Origin: Syncephalastrum monosporum B8922
Lineage: Eukaryota > Mucoromycota > Mucoromycetes > Mucorales > Syncephalastraceae
Reading direction: 5' to 3'
Length of the DNA: 64,000 nt
Assembly: GCA_000697355.1 (NCBI GenBank)
Contig: JNEN01000922.1
Coordinates: 1-64,000 of the forward strand
Below the pieces are notes generated by a model, which was given only the letters and a program-made list of their open reading frames with translations, had not been told where the DNA came from and did no database searches. Shown in pieces: positions 49,521-61,265 of the stretch. Position numbers and translations under genes: made by a program. Positions within the stretch are counted from its first letter, which is position 1; each line of letters opens with the position of its first letter.

Positions 49521-50139
49521 AGTTGCCCTATTTGCACGGACGGGCGTGATACAGAAAAGACGAGGTCGAAACAAGGCCGAAACACAGAGGGTCTGCAGTG
49601 ACGACCGTTTTTCCCGGATCGGCACACTCGGACCAAAAAAAAAGTGAGGCAACACAAAAATGAAGACTGCTCTCTCGAGTCTGTTGTGTTATGTTATGTG
49701 TGTCTCTGTTGGTGCTTTGCCATGAAAAACCTGTGTCCTCAATGACTTCCCTTTTTTTCTGATTCTCTTCTCTTCCTCTTCTCTTCCTTCTTCTCTTTCG
49801 CTTCTCTTTTCTCTTTTGTCTTTCTCGTCATTTGTATTATCCATATACGCTCCATCGCTTTTTATTTTGCTGCAAGGCACATGCCACATTGACGCACAAT
49901 ATATATTTTATCTTGTGACATAACAAAAGGTAATCTTGGCCACCTTTCTCTCCCCCCACCTCTTCTTCCCCCCCCCCCCCACCTTCCGCCAGTGTTCGTC
50001 GTCTTGTCTTTTGTCATCGTAACCTCATTGTCGACATCGCAGACACCACTTACTCCAAAACCAGAACGCGTGTTTGCCTATTCTGACACAAAGCTGAAAA
50101 CCAAACAAAACACGCACCATTTACAAGCAACCTGAAATC
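49521..50139. other. 5' region of the C2H2 transcription factor gene
   Basis: Long C/T tracts on the + strand, including a stretch at 49750-49830 and a run of about 12 C at 49969-49980, typical of promoter/leader regions in this window. Confidence 0.5.
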
Positions 50140-51240
50140 ATGAGTTTCAGCGATATGATGAATGACCCGAGCTGCGGCTATCCTGCTGCTGCCGTGATGG
50201 GGAGTAATGATGACAGTAGCAAAAGTGCTTCGCTCGGCGTATATCAGAATAATCAAATGATGACATCGACCTCCGTGCCACTTGATTCAGACAGTATGAT
50301 GTTCATGGTAATTATTCCCTTCTTCTCCTCCCCCCACCCCCCGCCTTTCACGTCTTTTTCTTTGTCCTATACCTTCAGACGTGCTCCCTGATTCACTCTG
50401 ATTGCTTTTGACTTTATTTCTTTATCTATTCATAATGCATGTGAACATATAAATAATATCTTGTCGTCCATTATAGCCGACAGCCATGACGCCGGAGTCT
50501 CAACAAGATTACAACAAACAAAATGCCACAGGGCACAACACGACAACCTGCGCATCGCAATATCTGCATGACGAACTCTCTGACAAGTCGCCGCCCTCCA
50601 TGCTTTTTCTCCAACACCCTCCCAAGGATTCAAACACTGCTGTCATGACCTCTGCTCCCATCGTCAAGAGTCAAGCGACAACCAACAACTGGCAACAACA
50701 ACAGCACCAGCACCAGCGACCGATGCTTCCCTCGGAACAAGGAAGATTCATGTATCCTATTCCGTCACCACCGATGGTTTCACCCGATGGTCAAGTTTTC
50801 TCCATGGCCCAACCTTATGTGCCGTCGCCGATGATGGTGGATGCAGCCTATCCCTCGCACCAGCAATCATTTGATTATCAGCCTCAGCAGCAGCAACACC
50901 AGCAGCAGGCGTTTCAGCAACCCATGCTTCATTCGGCTGATATGAACATGATGGCTGATGCGATGTTTCCTCCGCCAGCGATGGTTCCTCCTGTACCCCC
51001 TGTCCAACAGCCATACAACGACCCAACCGTCGCAGATGCTTCTAATTTTGACAAGGTACGCTTTTATTTCGCCAAACTTGTTCAAGATCACTAACTTTAA
51101 TTCCAGGGCATGATCAATGTCACCCCACAACCCCCTATGATGATGTTCATGGACCAGCCTGATCCGTATTCGACCCACCTTAACCATCGCCACCACCACC
51201 ATCATCATCATCATCATCACCCGTTCCATAGCCATCAAGA

Positions 51241-51276
<36 letters not shown>

Positions 51277-52780
51277 CAGACGACGTAGCACACTCACGTC
51301 ACAAGAAGGTTTCGGGGACATGACCGCCACCGCCCAGCAGGCCAACCAAGCCGGCGGTAATGCCCTGTCCCGAAGCAATAGCAACGGTGGTAAAACGCGA
51401 CGTTCCATGCCGCGACGTCACACGGTCTCGACACCGTACCATGGACCTCCCAAACTCCCAGGGCAGCAGCCACCACAGCAGTATCAACAACAGCCACAGC
51501 ATGTGCTGCACCACCGTGCAAGTCACCAAGATCTTTCAACCGAGTACACGCAAGCCAAGTTTCGCAAGTTCTTGAAAGCCAGGCGGCACCGTTCTCTTGG
51601 GAAGCTTGAAATGCCCGGCAACAAGTGGCGCTCCCCAGAGACGACGACCGTGTCATCCGCCTCGTCTCTATGTAGTCCGGATGCGACCGACCAAGACCCG
51701 TGGGCTCAGTTTGACATCAAGCAGCAGCAGGCTGCTGCGGAGGATCATCATGCCGAAGAACTTTCAAATGGTATGTATTACGTTCCCTCAGCCTTACCCT
51801 TTCTCTTTTTACTCTATTTCTCGCGTTCAGTCTCGCCCTCTCGCTTTTCACTTCATGCATGCACATGTGTGACTCACTACCGAAAAAAAGGAAAAAAAAA
51901 CCTTTGTTTTCCCCCTTTCTGTGGATTTTATCATGACACTCGTCTCATTCGCTTTTTCCAGGTGCCCATGAGGAATCTGCGCCAGAAGAGGACGAAAAGC
52001 TTCATTGTATGTGGAGTGGCTGTGGACTCGAACTCGGTGCGCTGGAAGATTTAATTGCGCATGTCAAGGATGTACATATTGGCAGCGGCAAGGTAATACA
52101 TTCGGCGTATTTAGCGTATTTTTCATCTGCTCACATGTTTGCTTTTTTGCTTGTTTGCACCACCCACCCTTTTTCACAATTAGGCCCTGTATTACTGTGA
52201 ATGGAAAGACTGTCCTCGCAATCAGAAGCCCTTTACAAAGCGACACAAGATGCATAATCATCTTCGGACGCATACGGGAGAACGGCCCTTCGAGTGCGCT
52301 GAGCCAGGTATGATGACAAACGGTATCAATGGATGCATGCTTCTCGATTTTACTGACGACCTTGTCCATGATGGGTGGATTTATTCAGGCTGTGGCAAGC
52401 GCTTTTCGCGGCCTGACTCGCTCACAACGCATGCCAAGATTCATTCGAATGTGCGACCTTATCTCTGTCAATTTGAGAATTGTGGCAAGGCCTACTATCA
52501 TCTGCGGTCGCTCCGAAAGCACGAGAGGTCGCATGAGTTGCGTCTCGACGATGAGCCAGTGCCACCGATACCGCCTGTGCCTTCGCAACTGTCGCATGTC
52601 ATGATACGGAACAACAACAGTGTAACGCAACACCCTGACGCTTCGGGTGGTCTTGTATCACTCTCGGACGACACACTTTTAGATTGGTGCAGTGCAACCC
52701 CAGCATCATCAACAGAGGCAGCGGCAGCGGCAGCAGCTGCTGGTGCTGTAAACATAACAGCAACCTCTTTGACATTTTGA
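50140..52780 (+). CDS. C2H2 zinc-finger transcription factor, GLI/ZIC-like finger array
   Basis: Six exons: 50140-50307, 50477-51055, 51107-51770, 51962-52092, 52184-52307, 52389-52780; 685 aa. The N-terminal two thirds are Gln/Pro/Met-rich, with a His10 tract and a Gln11 tract (51196-51276), typical of an activation region. A basic segment (RRSMPRRHTVSTPY) follows. The DNA-binding array near residues 440-560 starts with an atypical finger (CMWSGCGLE, then HVKDVH) and a second with a long loop (CEWKDCPRNQKPF), followed by two regular fingers, CAEPGCGKRF and CQFENCGKAY, joined by a TGERPFEC-type linker. 'C.W..C' first fingers occur in GLI, ZIC and PacC proteins. The Asp/Ser-rich C-terminus ends in an Ala run. 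The target is unknown. Confidence 0.88.
51196..51276 (+). repeat. Coding His and Gln homopolymer tracts
   Basis: A CAC/CAT run (ten His) and a CAG run (eleven Gln) lie close together in the C2H2 transcription factor gene; both are prone to length change. Confidence 0.9.
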
Positions 52781-53297
52781 AGTCCCTCTTGTATACCAAA
52801 CCAATTGCGATACCCGGCTGTGCCTTCCATTCCCCCAATTCCCCCCCCCCTCCTCTCTCTTTGCACACACACGCACACTGTTCCCTTTCACGAACACATA
52901 CACACAGATAAACAGTTGAACATTCACACAAGCAGCAAAGCAAAGCCCAAAAGCAAAACAAAAAAAATAGTTTCCTGTATGCCCCCCCCCCCAAGTTTCC
53001 CTGCACCTTCCTTCTCTTTTCTTGTTTTAAGCATAGTATATATTTATGAGAAGCCATTCACAGAAATTTCATAAAACCACTGGGCGCACATGCCCAGACA
53101 CAACGGCACGCATACAGCTGCGTACCTAGAAGCGGATGTACACGTTGATGTGAGCACACTCTAAGCCACAATTGAAATGTCCGGGCCGGGCTGGCAGCGA
53201 CGTCACAGCCTCTCTTCCAGAGTCGGGGTTGAAGGGGGGGCGGTTGCCTGCTTGTTTTCTACATACCCTCCCTCCCCACTCTCCTCGTATCCACACC
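52781..53297. other. Intergenic
   Basis: C-rich tracts near 52840 and 52982 (about ten C each) and CA-rich sequence; no gene seen. Confidence 0.5.
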
Positions 53298-53817
53298 ATG
53301 GTAAGACTGAATGAAGCTGCCGATGCGCTTTGCTGAATGCGACGGTAGCCTGTTCCCTTCGAAGCCTTCATTCCGTTCGGCATCATGACGACATTCTTCG
53401 TCGTCACGGGTACCGGCCTGAACGTGACCAGATATTTCTCCAACGACAGAAAAGTAATAACAGAGCCACCTCGCCGACTTCTTCGACTTACCCTTCAACC
53501 TCTATAAAATTGCATATACACGTTATTAGCCTACCCGGTACCATCTCGACAAGTGGGATTACCAAATGATGGAACGCGACAGACGTCTCACGGGATCCAC
53601 ACGCGGCCAATCGGTAAATAACACACGTTGCAGCAACGTCTCCTCGAGTCGATGACTGTCTTTACTCACGCGCGTATGTGAATAGACCGATCCTATCGCC
53701 CCCGCCGCATTTGCCACGAACAGGTAAATGAATATTTTGTTAGAGGAATACGCGCATTAAAACATGTCCCGTTGTGCTATTAGTGTCTGGTACTTGGAGA
53801 AGCCACGATCGCATTAA
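53298..53817 (+). CDS. Mitochondrial complex I subunit NDUFA1/MWFE-like
   Basis: Five exons: 53298-53300 (the ATG alone), 53349-53453, 53530-53613, 53686-53723, 53784-53817; 87 aa. After splicing the N-terminus reads MPVPFEAFIPFG, followed by one membrane helix (IMTTFFVVTGTGL), then RYHLDKWDYQMMERDRRLTG, the family's conserved core (in animals 'W..MERDRR.SG'), and a C-terminus ending WYLEKPRSH. It is a single-pass accessory subunit of NADH:ubiquinone oxidoreductase in the inner membrane. No long open frame reveals this gene because every exon is short. Confidence 0.88.
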
Positions 53818-54138
53818 AAAATCAGACGAAATACACACCTACACACACACATCTACCCTATCCTAGACCCATTAAAAAGCAGACAGAGGTATATATATAT
53901 ATTGTGTCGATGGATGATTGAATGCTGTCAAAAGGAAAAAAAAATAGTGCATGCAGTAAGCGAGTATGGTGAAGAGAACGAACAAAAAAGAAAAAGTGAA
54001 GACTGGGATTAAACTGGGATTAAGACTGGGATCAAGTGTCTGAAGTGTCTGGAGGGCAAGGGGAGAAAAAGGAGGAAAGGACTACTTTTGTAATATGTGA
54101 TTGTGGTGCGAGTACGTATGTTCTACAGGGGCTGGAAC
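53818..54138. other. Convergent 3' region with short tandem repeats
   Basis: Between the complex I gene and the F-box gene stops. ACTGGGATTA occurs three times at 54002-54033 and a (TA)n run lies near 53892. Confidence 0.6.
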
Positions 54139-55811
54139 TTAGTCCAAGGTATCAAAATCATGCAGTTCAATAACTGTCTGCAGGTGGGACGTTTCATCGG
54201 GCGAGATCTGGCGTTGCATGATGACCACCGCCTTGGTATCATTAAATTGGAGTTTCCAGACGTTGCGTGCCGGATCTGTGAGGGAGCGGATCAGCCTGCC
54301 AGTGTCCAGGTCCCAGAGTCGGACACGGCCGTCACTGCCACCGCTGACGATGCGCCGGTCGTCAAACTGGAGGCAGGTCACCGAGTTGTCGTGTGCCGAG
54401 ATGCGGTGTTTGCATTCATAGTGTTTGAGATCCCATACACGCAAACAACCGTCTGATCCTGCGCTGACGAGGACGTCGGGGTCGGAGGGCAGCAGCTGCA
54501 GATGGCCAACGAGCGAGGTATGACCCGACAGAGTGGCAAGGCAGCGGCCGGTGTCAGGGGACCAAACGCGAATGTTGGTATCCAAGGAACCGGTCACGAC
54601 GCGAGTGCCGTCGTACGCAATCGCGTAAATCTGGGAGTGATGGCCGTTGAAGGTGTGCAGGCACTCGCCCGTATCGAGATCCCACAAACGTGCACTGTAG
54701 TCGTAAGAGCCTGAGGCGACCTTGTTGCCGTGGAGATCGATACACCGCACGCTGTTTTGATGGCCCACACAAAGGTGACGCAAACGGCCGGTCTCCAAGT
54801 CCCAGATGCGCAAGGTATTGTCGCGTGATCCGGTCACAGCAAGCTTTGAGTCGCGCATCTTGAGGCAGCGGATGGTGGACGAATGACCGCGCAGCACATG
54901 ACGCTGACGTCCAGTGGAGAGCTCCCAAACGCGCGCTTCCCTAGGGTCCAATATAACACGGTAATAGGACAGGATGGAAATATGAGGAGGTGTTTTAGTA
55001 AGACTATTATGCAGATCGTATCCGTATTTGTGGAGGTGCATAAAATGAGATCGGCATACCTATCACAACCACCCGAAACGAGCAAGTACTCATCACTGTC
55101 TTCCTCCTTCATGAACTGAAGGGACCAGACTCCTCCGCCGTGGCCGACCAGGCTTCTGAGGTGTTTTCCGGTGGAGGAGCAGTAAACTTCGATGCGCTGA
55201 TTGTCGCAGCCTGCAACGATGTAAGGGCCGTCGACCTGCAGGCTCGTAACAAGGGCGGTGCCGATGGAATTGCGACAGGATATAATCCGCCCACCATGGT
55301 GCCATGCGTTGTCGATATTGTACCTTCGTCGAAAGTAGTCGCGGTACGAGGGTTGTGAAGGGAGCCGCTTCTCGAGGCGGTGCTTGATGCAGAGCGCCTT
55401 CCACATCGACTCGTCCTGCAAAAGGCGGCTCCAGTACCGTGATACGCGGGCTGCACGGGCGAGCGTGCGTGGATCGTCCACGAAGGATAAGACATGCAGG
55501 GCGAGCTCAGGCGGGAGCTGCTGGAGAAAGTCAATCTTGAGTTTAGGGACGATGAGTGTGTGCACAAAGGCAAGCAGCTGGTTGTCACAGCAACTGAGCA
55601 GTTCGGCCAAGAAGACGTGCTTTTGCTGCTGTGTGAACTGCTGAAAAGTATGCTTGACTCGACCCACGTAGTCCATCCTGCTTTTGTCAAGCATCGATGT
55701 CAACTGACGACCGGTCATGTCCAATGACGCTGTGCTTGATGAACTCGAAGAGCTGCTCGGTGGAGTGGCAGGGGGTGACAGGTCATCGACTGTACTTTTG
55801 CATAGACTCAT
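54139..55811 (-). CDS. F-box / WD40 protein, Cdc4/Fbw7-like SCF substrate receptor
   Basis: Two minus-strand exons (55811-55060, 54940-54139), 517 aa. After a Ser/Pro-rich N-terminus comes a helical segment (FQQFTQQQKHVFLAELLSCC) matching the dimerisation region of Cdc4/Fbw7/Pop1. The F-box follows (FLQQLPPELALHVLSFVDDP, ..AARVSRYW..LL.DE.MWK). The C-terminal half is a WD40 propeller with about seven repeats, each with GH..(S/T)..C.. and IWDL/LWDLDTG ends. These proteins recruit phosphorylated substrates to the SCF (Skp1-Cul1) ubiquitin ligase. The length is shorter than yeast Cdc4, so a more general Met30/Pop-type role remains possible. The substrate cannot be inferred. Confidence 0.93.
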
Positions 55812-56477
55812 GGCACCAGCAAAAAGGTATATGTGTTAGGGAGGGTAAAAGAAAAGGAACAGAACAGAACAGAGAAAAAAGGATGCGTAAATGGAAATAT
55901 AGTCTAGGAGTGGGGGAGAGAAAGAAAGACAAGTTTAAAAATAAGGGATGGCGCTTTGTGTATGGTGCGTGAGCGTGTGTATACTGTATATGTGTCTGTA
56001 TCTGTATCTGTATCTGTATCTGTGTCTGTATGTGTGCGTGGTGTGTATGTATGTCTATATGCCTGACTGACTAAAGCAGGGGTATCAGGAGGCTAAATAT
56101 AAAATGAGAGTAGACAAGCAAAGAACAACGACAACAACACGCACAATGAACGATGCTTTTTGTTAATTTCATTAACGTTATGTAGCCATATAATGCATCA
56201 CAAAAGACAAGCGAAAGAAAGGAAGAACCGCGCGCCCTTTTTTCCTGTCGTGCTGCCATGGCATTGGTACCAGCCCAACAATGCCGACCTCGGAGTGCCA
56301 ATGTGTGTTGTGTATTAAAAAAAAAATGGTAATCTACCTGTCCCGCTCTTGGCTTGTTCTGGTCTCCTCCTTGATTCCCTTTTCTTTAGTTTATACCAAC
56401 GGCCAAGAGCTGTCAATTTGATCACATTTCTTTTTTTTTTTTACACATATACACTTCATTTTACTCCTTTGTCAGTC
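55812..56477. other. Divergent promoter of F-box and SulP genes
   Basis: No gene. Contains an imperfect CTGTAT hexamer array (55995-56030) and GT-rich sequence, and a T-rich leader (56425-56440) before the SulP start. Confidence 0.55.
55995..56030 (+). repeat. CTGTAT hexanucleotide microsatellite
   Basis: About five head-to-tail copies of CTGTAT with one GT-substituted unit at the end, in the F-box/SulP intergenic region. Confidence 0.9.
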
Positions 56478-59033
56478 ATGGCAACAGATCACGGTCTGCC
56501 GAATAGCAACAGTATGTATCCCTGAATGCACCACTCAATTTCTTTGTTTTCCCTATATTTTAGTCTGATATGAACATGCATATTATGTACCTTAGGCTCT
56601 CAGTCACTTTACATTGAATCCGAAAGCGACGATGACTTGGTGAGGCCTGTGCTGCCTCGCAACGCTCTGACCGATGCTTCGGAGGAAACACGCATGCTGC
56701 TTTCCGCCGATGCGCGTGTCCCACGCTATATGACCGCTTCCCCGAGTACGTCTTTAACTTTTCCTCAAACGTTTCACCAGCGTGACCCAAAATCGTTTCT
56801 GCAGTTCCCTCCGCGCAGATAGCTGATCTCGATCATAAGGATACTTGGGCCTTGTTGAAAGTAAGATCCAAGTATTACTTGCCTATCCTGAGCTGGCTGC
56901 CGCGTTACAATCCGCGACTCTTTTTTGGCGACCTCCTTGCTGGTCTCACCCTCTCCTGTCTCATGATCCCTCAAGCTCTTTCTTATGCTACTGCTTTATG
57001 TAAACTCGACGCTATTCATGGCCTGTATGCCATAGTCTTTCCCGCTATCACCTATGGTATCTTTGGCATGTCACGGTAAGCATTTAAAACAAAAAAAAAA
57101 AGGACAAAAATAGAAATGCATAAAATACGCAGTGCTAAATAGGAAGTCGTTATTAGCCAAATGAGCATGGGTCCAGAGGCGACACTGTCACTCCTTGTTG
57201 GCTCATCGATTGCGCAACAGGAACGCCATGACAGTATCGATCGACTGGCGTGGGCTTGCTTGATGACGTTTCTTGTTGGGTTCTTTACGTTTCTGCTAGG
57301 TATCGTCCGTCTCGGTTACCTGGATAGCTTGATGAGTCGTGCTCTGCTGCGTGGTTTCATCACTGGTGTATCCTTAGTGGTTATGCTGCAGCAGAGTATC
57401 ATTCTTCTTGGTCTGGAAAAAAGCAGCCAAGATGCAGGCATTACCGAAGCATCTTCCAGCATCGACCGTGTCGTGTTCCTTGTTCGCCATATCCAAGAAG
57501 CACATATTCTGTCTACCTGCGTTTCATGTGCATCCGTCCTGTTCCTGCTGGGCTCCCGCATCCTAAAGAATCGTGTCCCTCGACTCACTCTCTTTCCCGA
57601 AGTACTGCTTGTTGTGGCCATTACGACCATCCTGACATGGCGCTTGGGGTGGGCGGACCGTGGCCTGCAGATTCTAGGCGAAATTAAGAGCACGGGTGTT
57701 CCACTTCCATCGATCCCAGCGTTTCCAAGCAACAAACACCTCAAAGATATGCTTGTCCAGTCTGCCATGATCTCCGTCATCGGCTTCGTCGAGTCTGTTG
57801 TGATTGCAAAGACCTATTCAAGCAGATACAACTATACCGTGAGCGCCAACCGTGAACTCGTTGCTCTGGGTGTGGCTAATCTGGTGGGCGGCCTCTTCCA
57901 GTCCATCCCTGCATTTGGCTCGGTTAGTTAAAAAAAGAGAGTGAAGAAAAGGGGGTTTTGCTTGGCACAGCATCTTTAATCATCAGCTGCAGGTCGCGCG
58001 AAGCAAGATCAATGACAGGGCTGGCGCACGTACCCAAATGGCGTCGATGATGACAGGCGTCATGGCACTCCTGGCCATCTATTTTTTGCTACCATGCTTC
58101 TATTTTCTTCCCAAGGCAGTTTTATCGGCCATCATCTTTGTCGCCGTTCTCTCCTTGTTGGGAGAATTACCAGAAGACCTGCACTTTATTTTCAAAGTGG
58201 GCGCCTGGCGCGATCTGGCCTTGCTCACAATTACTTTTCTCGGTACAGTCGGCATCTCACTCGAATTCGGTACCTTGTGCGCTATCACGCTGTCGCTCCT
58301 CCTGACCATCAAAGAAACGAGTTATCCAAGAATTTCCATCATGGTATGAATGTCCTAAAACAGACATTGCAGCGGCGCAAAAAAAAGAAAGACAGCGTGT
58401 ATAGGGGAGACAATATCGCTTATCATGTCGGATATGTACTTACAGGGCCGTGTCAAAGGATCGCACAACCTATTCCGTGCTATCCACGATAGCAATCCAG
58501 ATGAAATCGAACATCTTGAAGATGTATTGATCGTTCGGGTCGAAGAGCCCCTTTTCTTTGCCAATACAGGTATTTGAGTCAGTAATTACATACGTATCAC
58601 TCACACCATATTCAGGTCAGCTGAAGGATCGTCTGCGACGCTTGGAGCACTATGGAGACTTGTCAACCCATCCATCTGAGAATCCACGCCTGAGCGAGAC
58701 TTCATACATGATCTTTGATGTAGATCATATGCCTTACATTGACGCGAGGTATAGTTCCAAATGTTCTGAGTCGTCCACATCTTAATTTTGGTTCCTTGAA
58801 GTGCTGTTCAAATTCTCCTAGAAATAGTCGAAGCCTACCATAGCCGTGGTGTCATGGTGTACTTTGTCCTTTTACGTCCAAACCCGGCCGCTATGTTTGA
58901 AAAGTCCGGTTTACTCGACATCGTCGGCCGGGACCATATTCTGGATGGTCTGACACAAGCTATCACAATGGTAGAGCGCGACATGGCTAAGAAACAACAT
59001 GCAGGTCGGCTGACGCCGATCGATGAGCCATAA
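56478..59033 (+). CDS. SulP/SLC26 sulfate permease with STAS domain
   Basis: Eight exons: 56478-56511, 56596-56745, 56805-57075, 57157-57922, 57993-58343, 58446-58569, 58616-58748, 58802-59033; 686 aa. An acidic cytosolic N-terminus precedes the SulP core, whose first block YLPILSWLPRYNPRLFFGDL and the following LAGLTLSCLMIPQALSYATA are family signatures. It continues with QMSMGPEATLSLLVGS, GFVESVVIAKTYSSRYNYTV and ANRELVALGVANLVGGLFQS, and about ten membrane helices. The C-terminal STAS domain has an ETSYMIFDVDHMPYIDASAV core. SulP proteins carry sulfate or related anions across the plasma membrane. The N-terminal acceptor at 56804 was chosen because the later CGCGCAG would create a stop. 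Confidence 0.93.
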
Positions 59034-60026
59034 TGACGTGTTCGAATATACATAGCAAGCATACCCCCTTTACACTCTTCCATATCCAATATTCCTGTAG
59101 TCGCGTATGTATTTCTATCTATCACTTATAGACTGTGTATTAAAACGACGGTAGTGTACGGCAAAAGAAAAAAGAACGAAAGATGACCTCCTTAGGCCCC
59201 TAACATGTACGCACACGGGCTTCGATTTCAATTAAAATTATGCAGGGCTTCTAGGGCAGATGCTTATTTCATTGCTTGCGCGTGAAACTTTCCCGTATTC
59301 GCTTAATCATTTGGGCACACTCTCATCGCCGTTAATTCTGTTTTGCCGTTCTGATAATCAGGGAATGACATATCGTGGCTTGCTCAATGCATTTGGGCGA
59401 ATGATAATACCAGACATCTTGTTACCCATAGCTTATGACTGCTCCTTGCACCAACATATGATCCATTTTGTCCAAACCTCCCTTTCACACGCGCGCACAG
59501 ATTCTCATAATTATAACCTCGCTGAACTATTTCTATTTCTGCTGGCCTGAAAAAATATGGAGGTAACCGCACCAAATATATTTTTGGGCCGGGACACAAC
59601 AATCTGTACCATAAATCACGTGTGAACCCGATTTTGTGGAAAAAGATACAGAGGGTACGGACGTACTTACTTCTTACATTACACAAAGACTCGTACAGCT
59701 ATCTCATACCCGATTCCCAGGTCAATACTGTGAAGGGGGAACGAAGCAAGCGTGGCCTAAAAGGGCAGGAATGGTTTCGCCGGATCAGAATAAGGCAGTA
59801 AAGGGTGTGATATTCCAATGAGAAGCCTTTTGAACATCGAACTTCGGTGATCGGCCTTTTTTAGCAAAGCGCGTATCACAAAATAAGGGCCAGTGCTGCA
59901 TCGCGAAGAATGAAAGCTCGCGAACGTCATTAATGCTTGCCAAAGAAAGAGCGGGGAGATTCCGCGAGACAGAATAAGGGGGTTTTACGAACCTGGGGGG
60001 AGGTCCATCCACCATGTTGCGATACT

Positions 60027-60064
60027 CTTGCTCTTTTTTTTAAAAAGAAAAAAAAAGAGCCAAG
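60027..60064. repeat. Inverted repeat, T-run/A-run hairpin
   Basis: CTTGCTC plus eight T is mirrored by A9 plus GAGCCAAG, forming a long stem with one bulged base and a small loop. Confidence 0.8.
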
Positions 60065-60076
60065 CCTCCTCTTGGT

Positions 60077-60099
60077 ACCACGGCCCCTCTCCCCGTGGT
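60077..60099. repeat. Perfect 7-bp inverted repeat
   Basis: ACCACGG (60077-60083) pairs with CCGTGGT (60093-60099) around a 9-nt pyrimidine loop, only 12 nt after the previous inverted repeat. Confidence 0.85.
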
Positions 60100-60282
60100 T
60101 CTCCTTTTACATAGACTGTTTCTTATTCATCGGTGATTACGTATACCTGTTGAGCACGCAAATGTACTCGCAGCTCCTTCTGAACAATAAGGTCAGTTTA
60201 GCAGCTTGCACCGCGGATGACACGGTTAATTAATTATCCAGTCTGGACTCAGTTGTGAGAACCCGCTTTTGCGATTGAGAAC

Positions 60283-60762
60283 ATGCGAAAAACGTTTTTT
60301 TTTTCTGTGTTATTTTTCTCTATTTTTACTAGAGCAACAAGAAAGTCAATCTGCTGCAGGGATGACCTTGAGGTTGCTGAAACCAAAGAATGTCCGTACT
60401 CATCGGATGTAGAGGTATTCTATTATCCTTGTTATTGTAAAGCCCTGACAACGTGCTCACCCATGCTAGAAGGGGCGCCGTTCTTTATTACAGAATCCGT
60501 TGAGAGTTACGACGCTCCTAGAAGGGTCTATTTCCCTTGTTGCGCCTCGGTAATTTGTGGTTTTTTGCCCAGGCGGACACATCTCGTTAAGCAATTATTA
60601 GCTCGTACGGTAAAAGCTATGTACAACCCATGCTTTTTTACGCCTGCCTGCACACGTGGAATCATCGTCGTTGCTCGCTGTTTTGGGGAGGCGACGCGGG
60701 GTCTCCGAGTACGTAGGTGCCCACACATACATGTCCGTACATACACGTCCACACCCGCCTAA
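60283..60762 (+). CDS. Cys-rich orphan ORF, doubtful
   Basis: A 159-codon frame with a Phe-rich, signal-like start (MRKTFFFSVLFFSIFTRAT) and 14 cysteines spread without a clear pairing pattern (ICCRDDL, YYPCYCKALTTC, FPCCASVICG, PCFFTPACTRG). It lies in a gene-poor stretch, has no splice evidence and no recognised domain. Small secreted Cys-rich proteins can look like this, but a chance frame is equally likely. Confidence 0.25.
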   Translation: MRKTFFFSVLFFSIFTRATRKSICCRDDLEVAETKECPYSSDVEVFYYPCYCKALTTCSPMLEGAPFFITESVESYDAPRRVYFPCCASVICGFLPRRTHLVKQLLARTVKAMYNPCFFTPACTRGIIVVARCFGEATRGLRVRRCPHIHVRTYTSTPA

Positions 60763-61265
60763 ACTATAGGGCAAACAAAAACACTGAGTGCATAACGTTC
60801 AAATATCTGCGATATGCCGTCTGATGTTGCACGGCGATGCGAAAGAAAGCGAAGCTCTTTCGAATTTCCTTTTGTGGCCGCTAAGTTAATTTCTACCGAG
60901 ACACCATTGTGTGCACATCTCGATTATTGCTACCATACGCATCCAGGTCGGCACCACAACAGCCAAATACACATCCACATCCACATAGACAATGAAACGG
61001 TCGCGCGTAAAGCCCCCTAAACCCTGATATTGAAAGACACATGAACTATCACCTCTTTTACTTTTTTTCTTGCTGAATTCAGATCTATTATCATTCTCAC
61101 ACTTTCACACATAAGCCCAGAAGGTAAACTGGATGGCAGCAATGACGATTGGAGCGGGGGCCAATGTTTTTTTTTCGGGGGATCGGGTATTGTCCTGGGC
61201 TTGTGCTTCGCTTCTCTATCCCTTTCTCTTTCTTCTGCTTCACTCGCGGTATATATAGAGAGGAA
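60763..61265. other. No gene recognised
   Basis: Intergenic sequence with a T-run (61171-61178) and a TATATATAG motif at 61251-61259, just upstream of the next candidate start. Confidence 0.45.

Larger units (their letters stand above)
59034..60282. other. Gene-poor AT-rich region
   Basis: No gene recognised. Two adjacent inverted repeats lie at 60027-60064 and 60077-60099. Confidence 0.5.

Noticed and set aside
49689..49889. Lys/Glu-rich minus frame upstream of the C2H2 transcription factor
   Set aside because: Low-complexity reading of a pyrimidine-rich promoter tract on the other strand.
50867..51277. Minus frame with long Leu and Met runs
   Set aside because: Antisense of the Gln and His tracts of the C2H2 transcription factor.
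54097..55727. Several + strand frames across the F-box WD40 gene
   Set aside because: Shadows of the WD repeats on the other strand.
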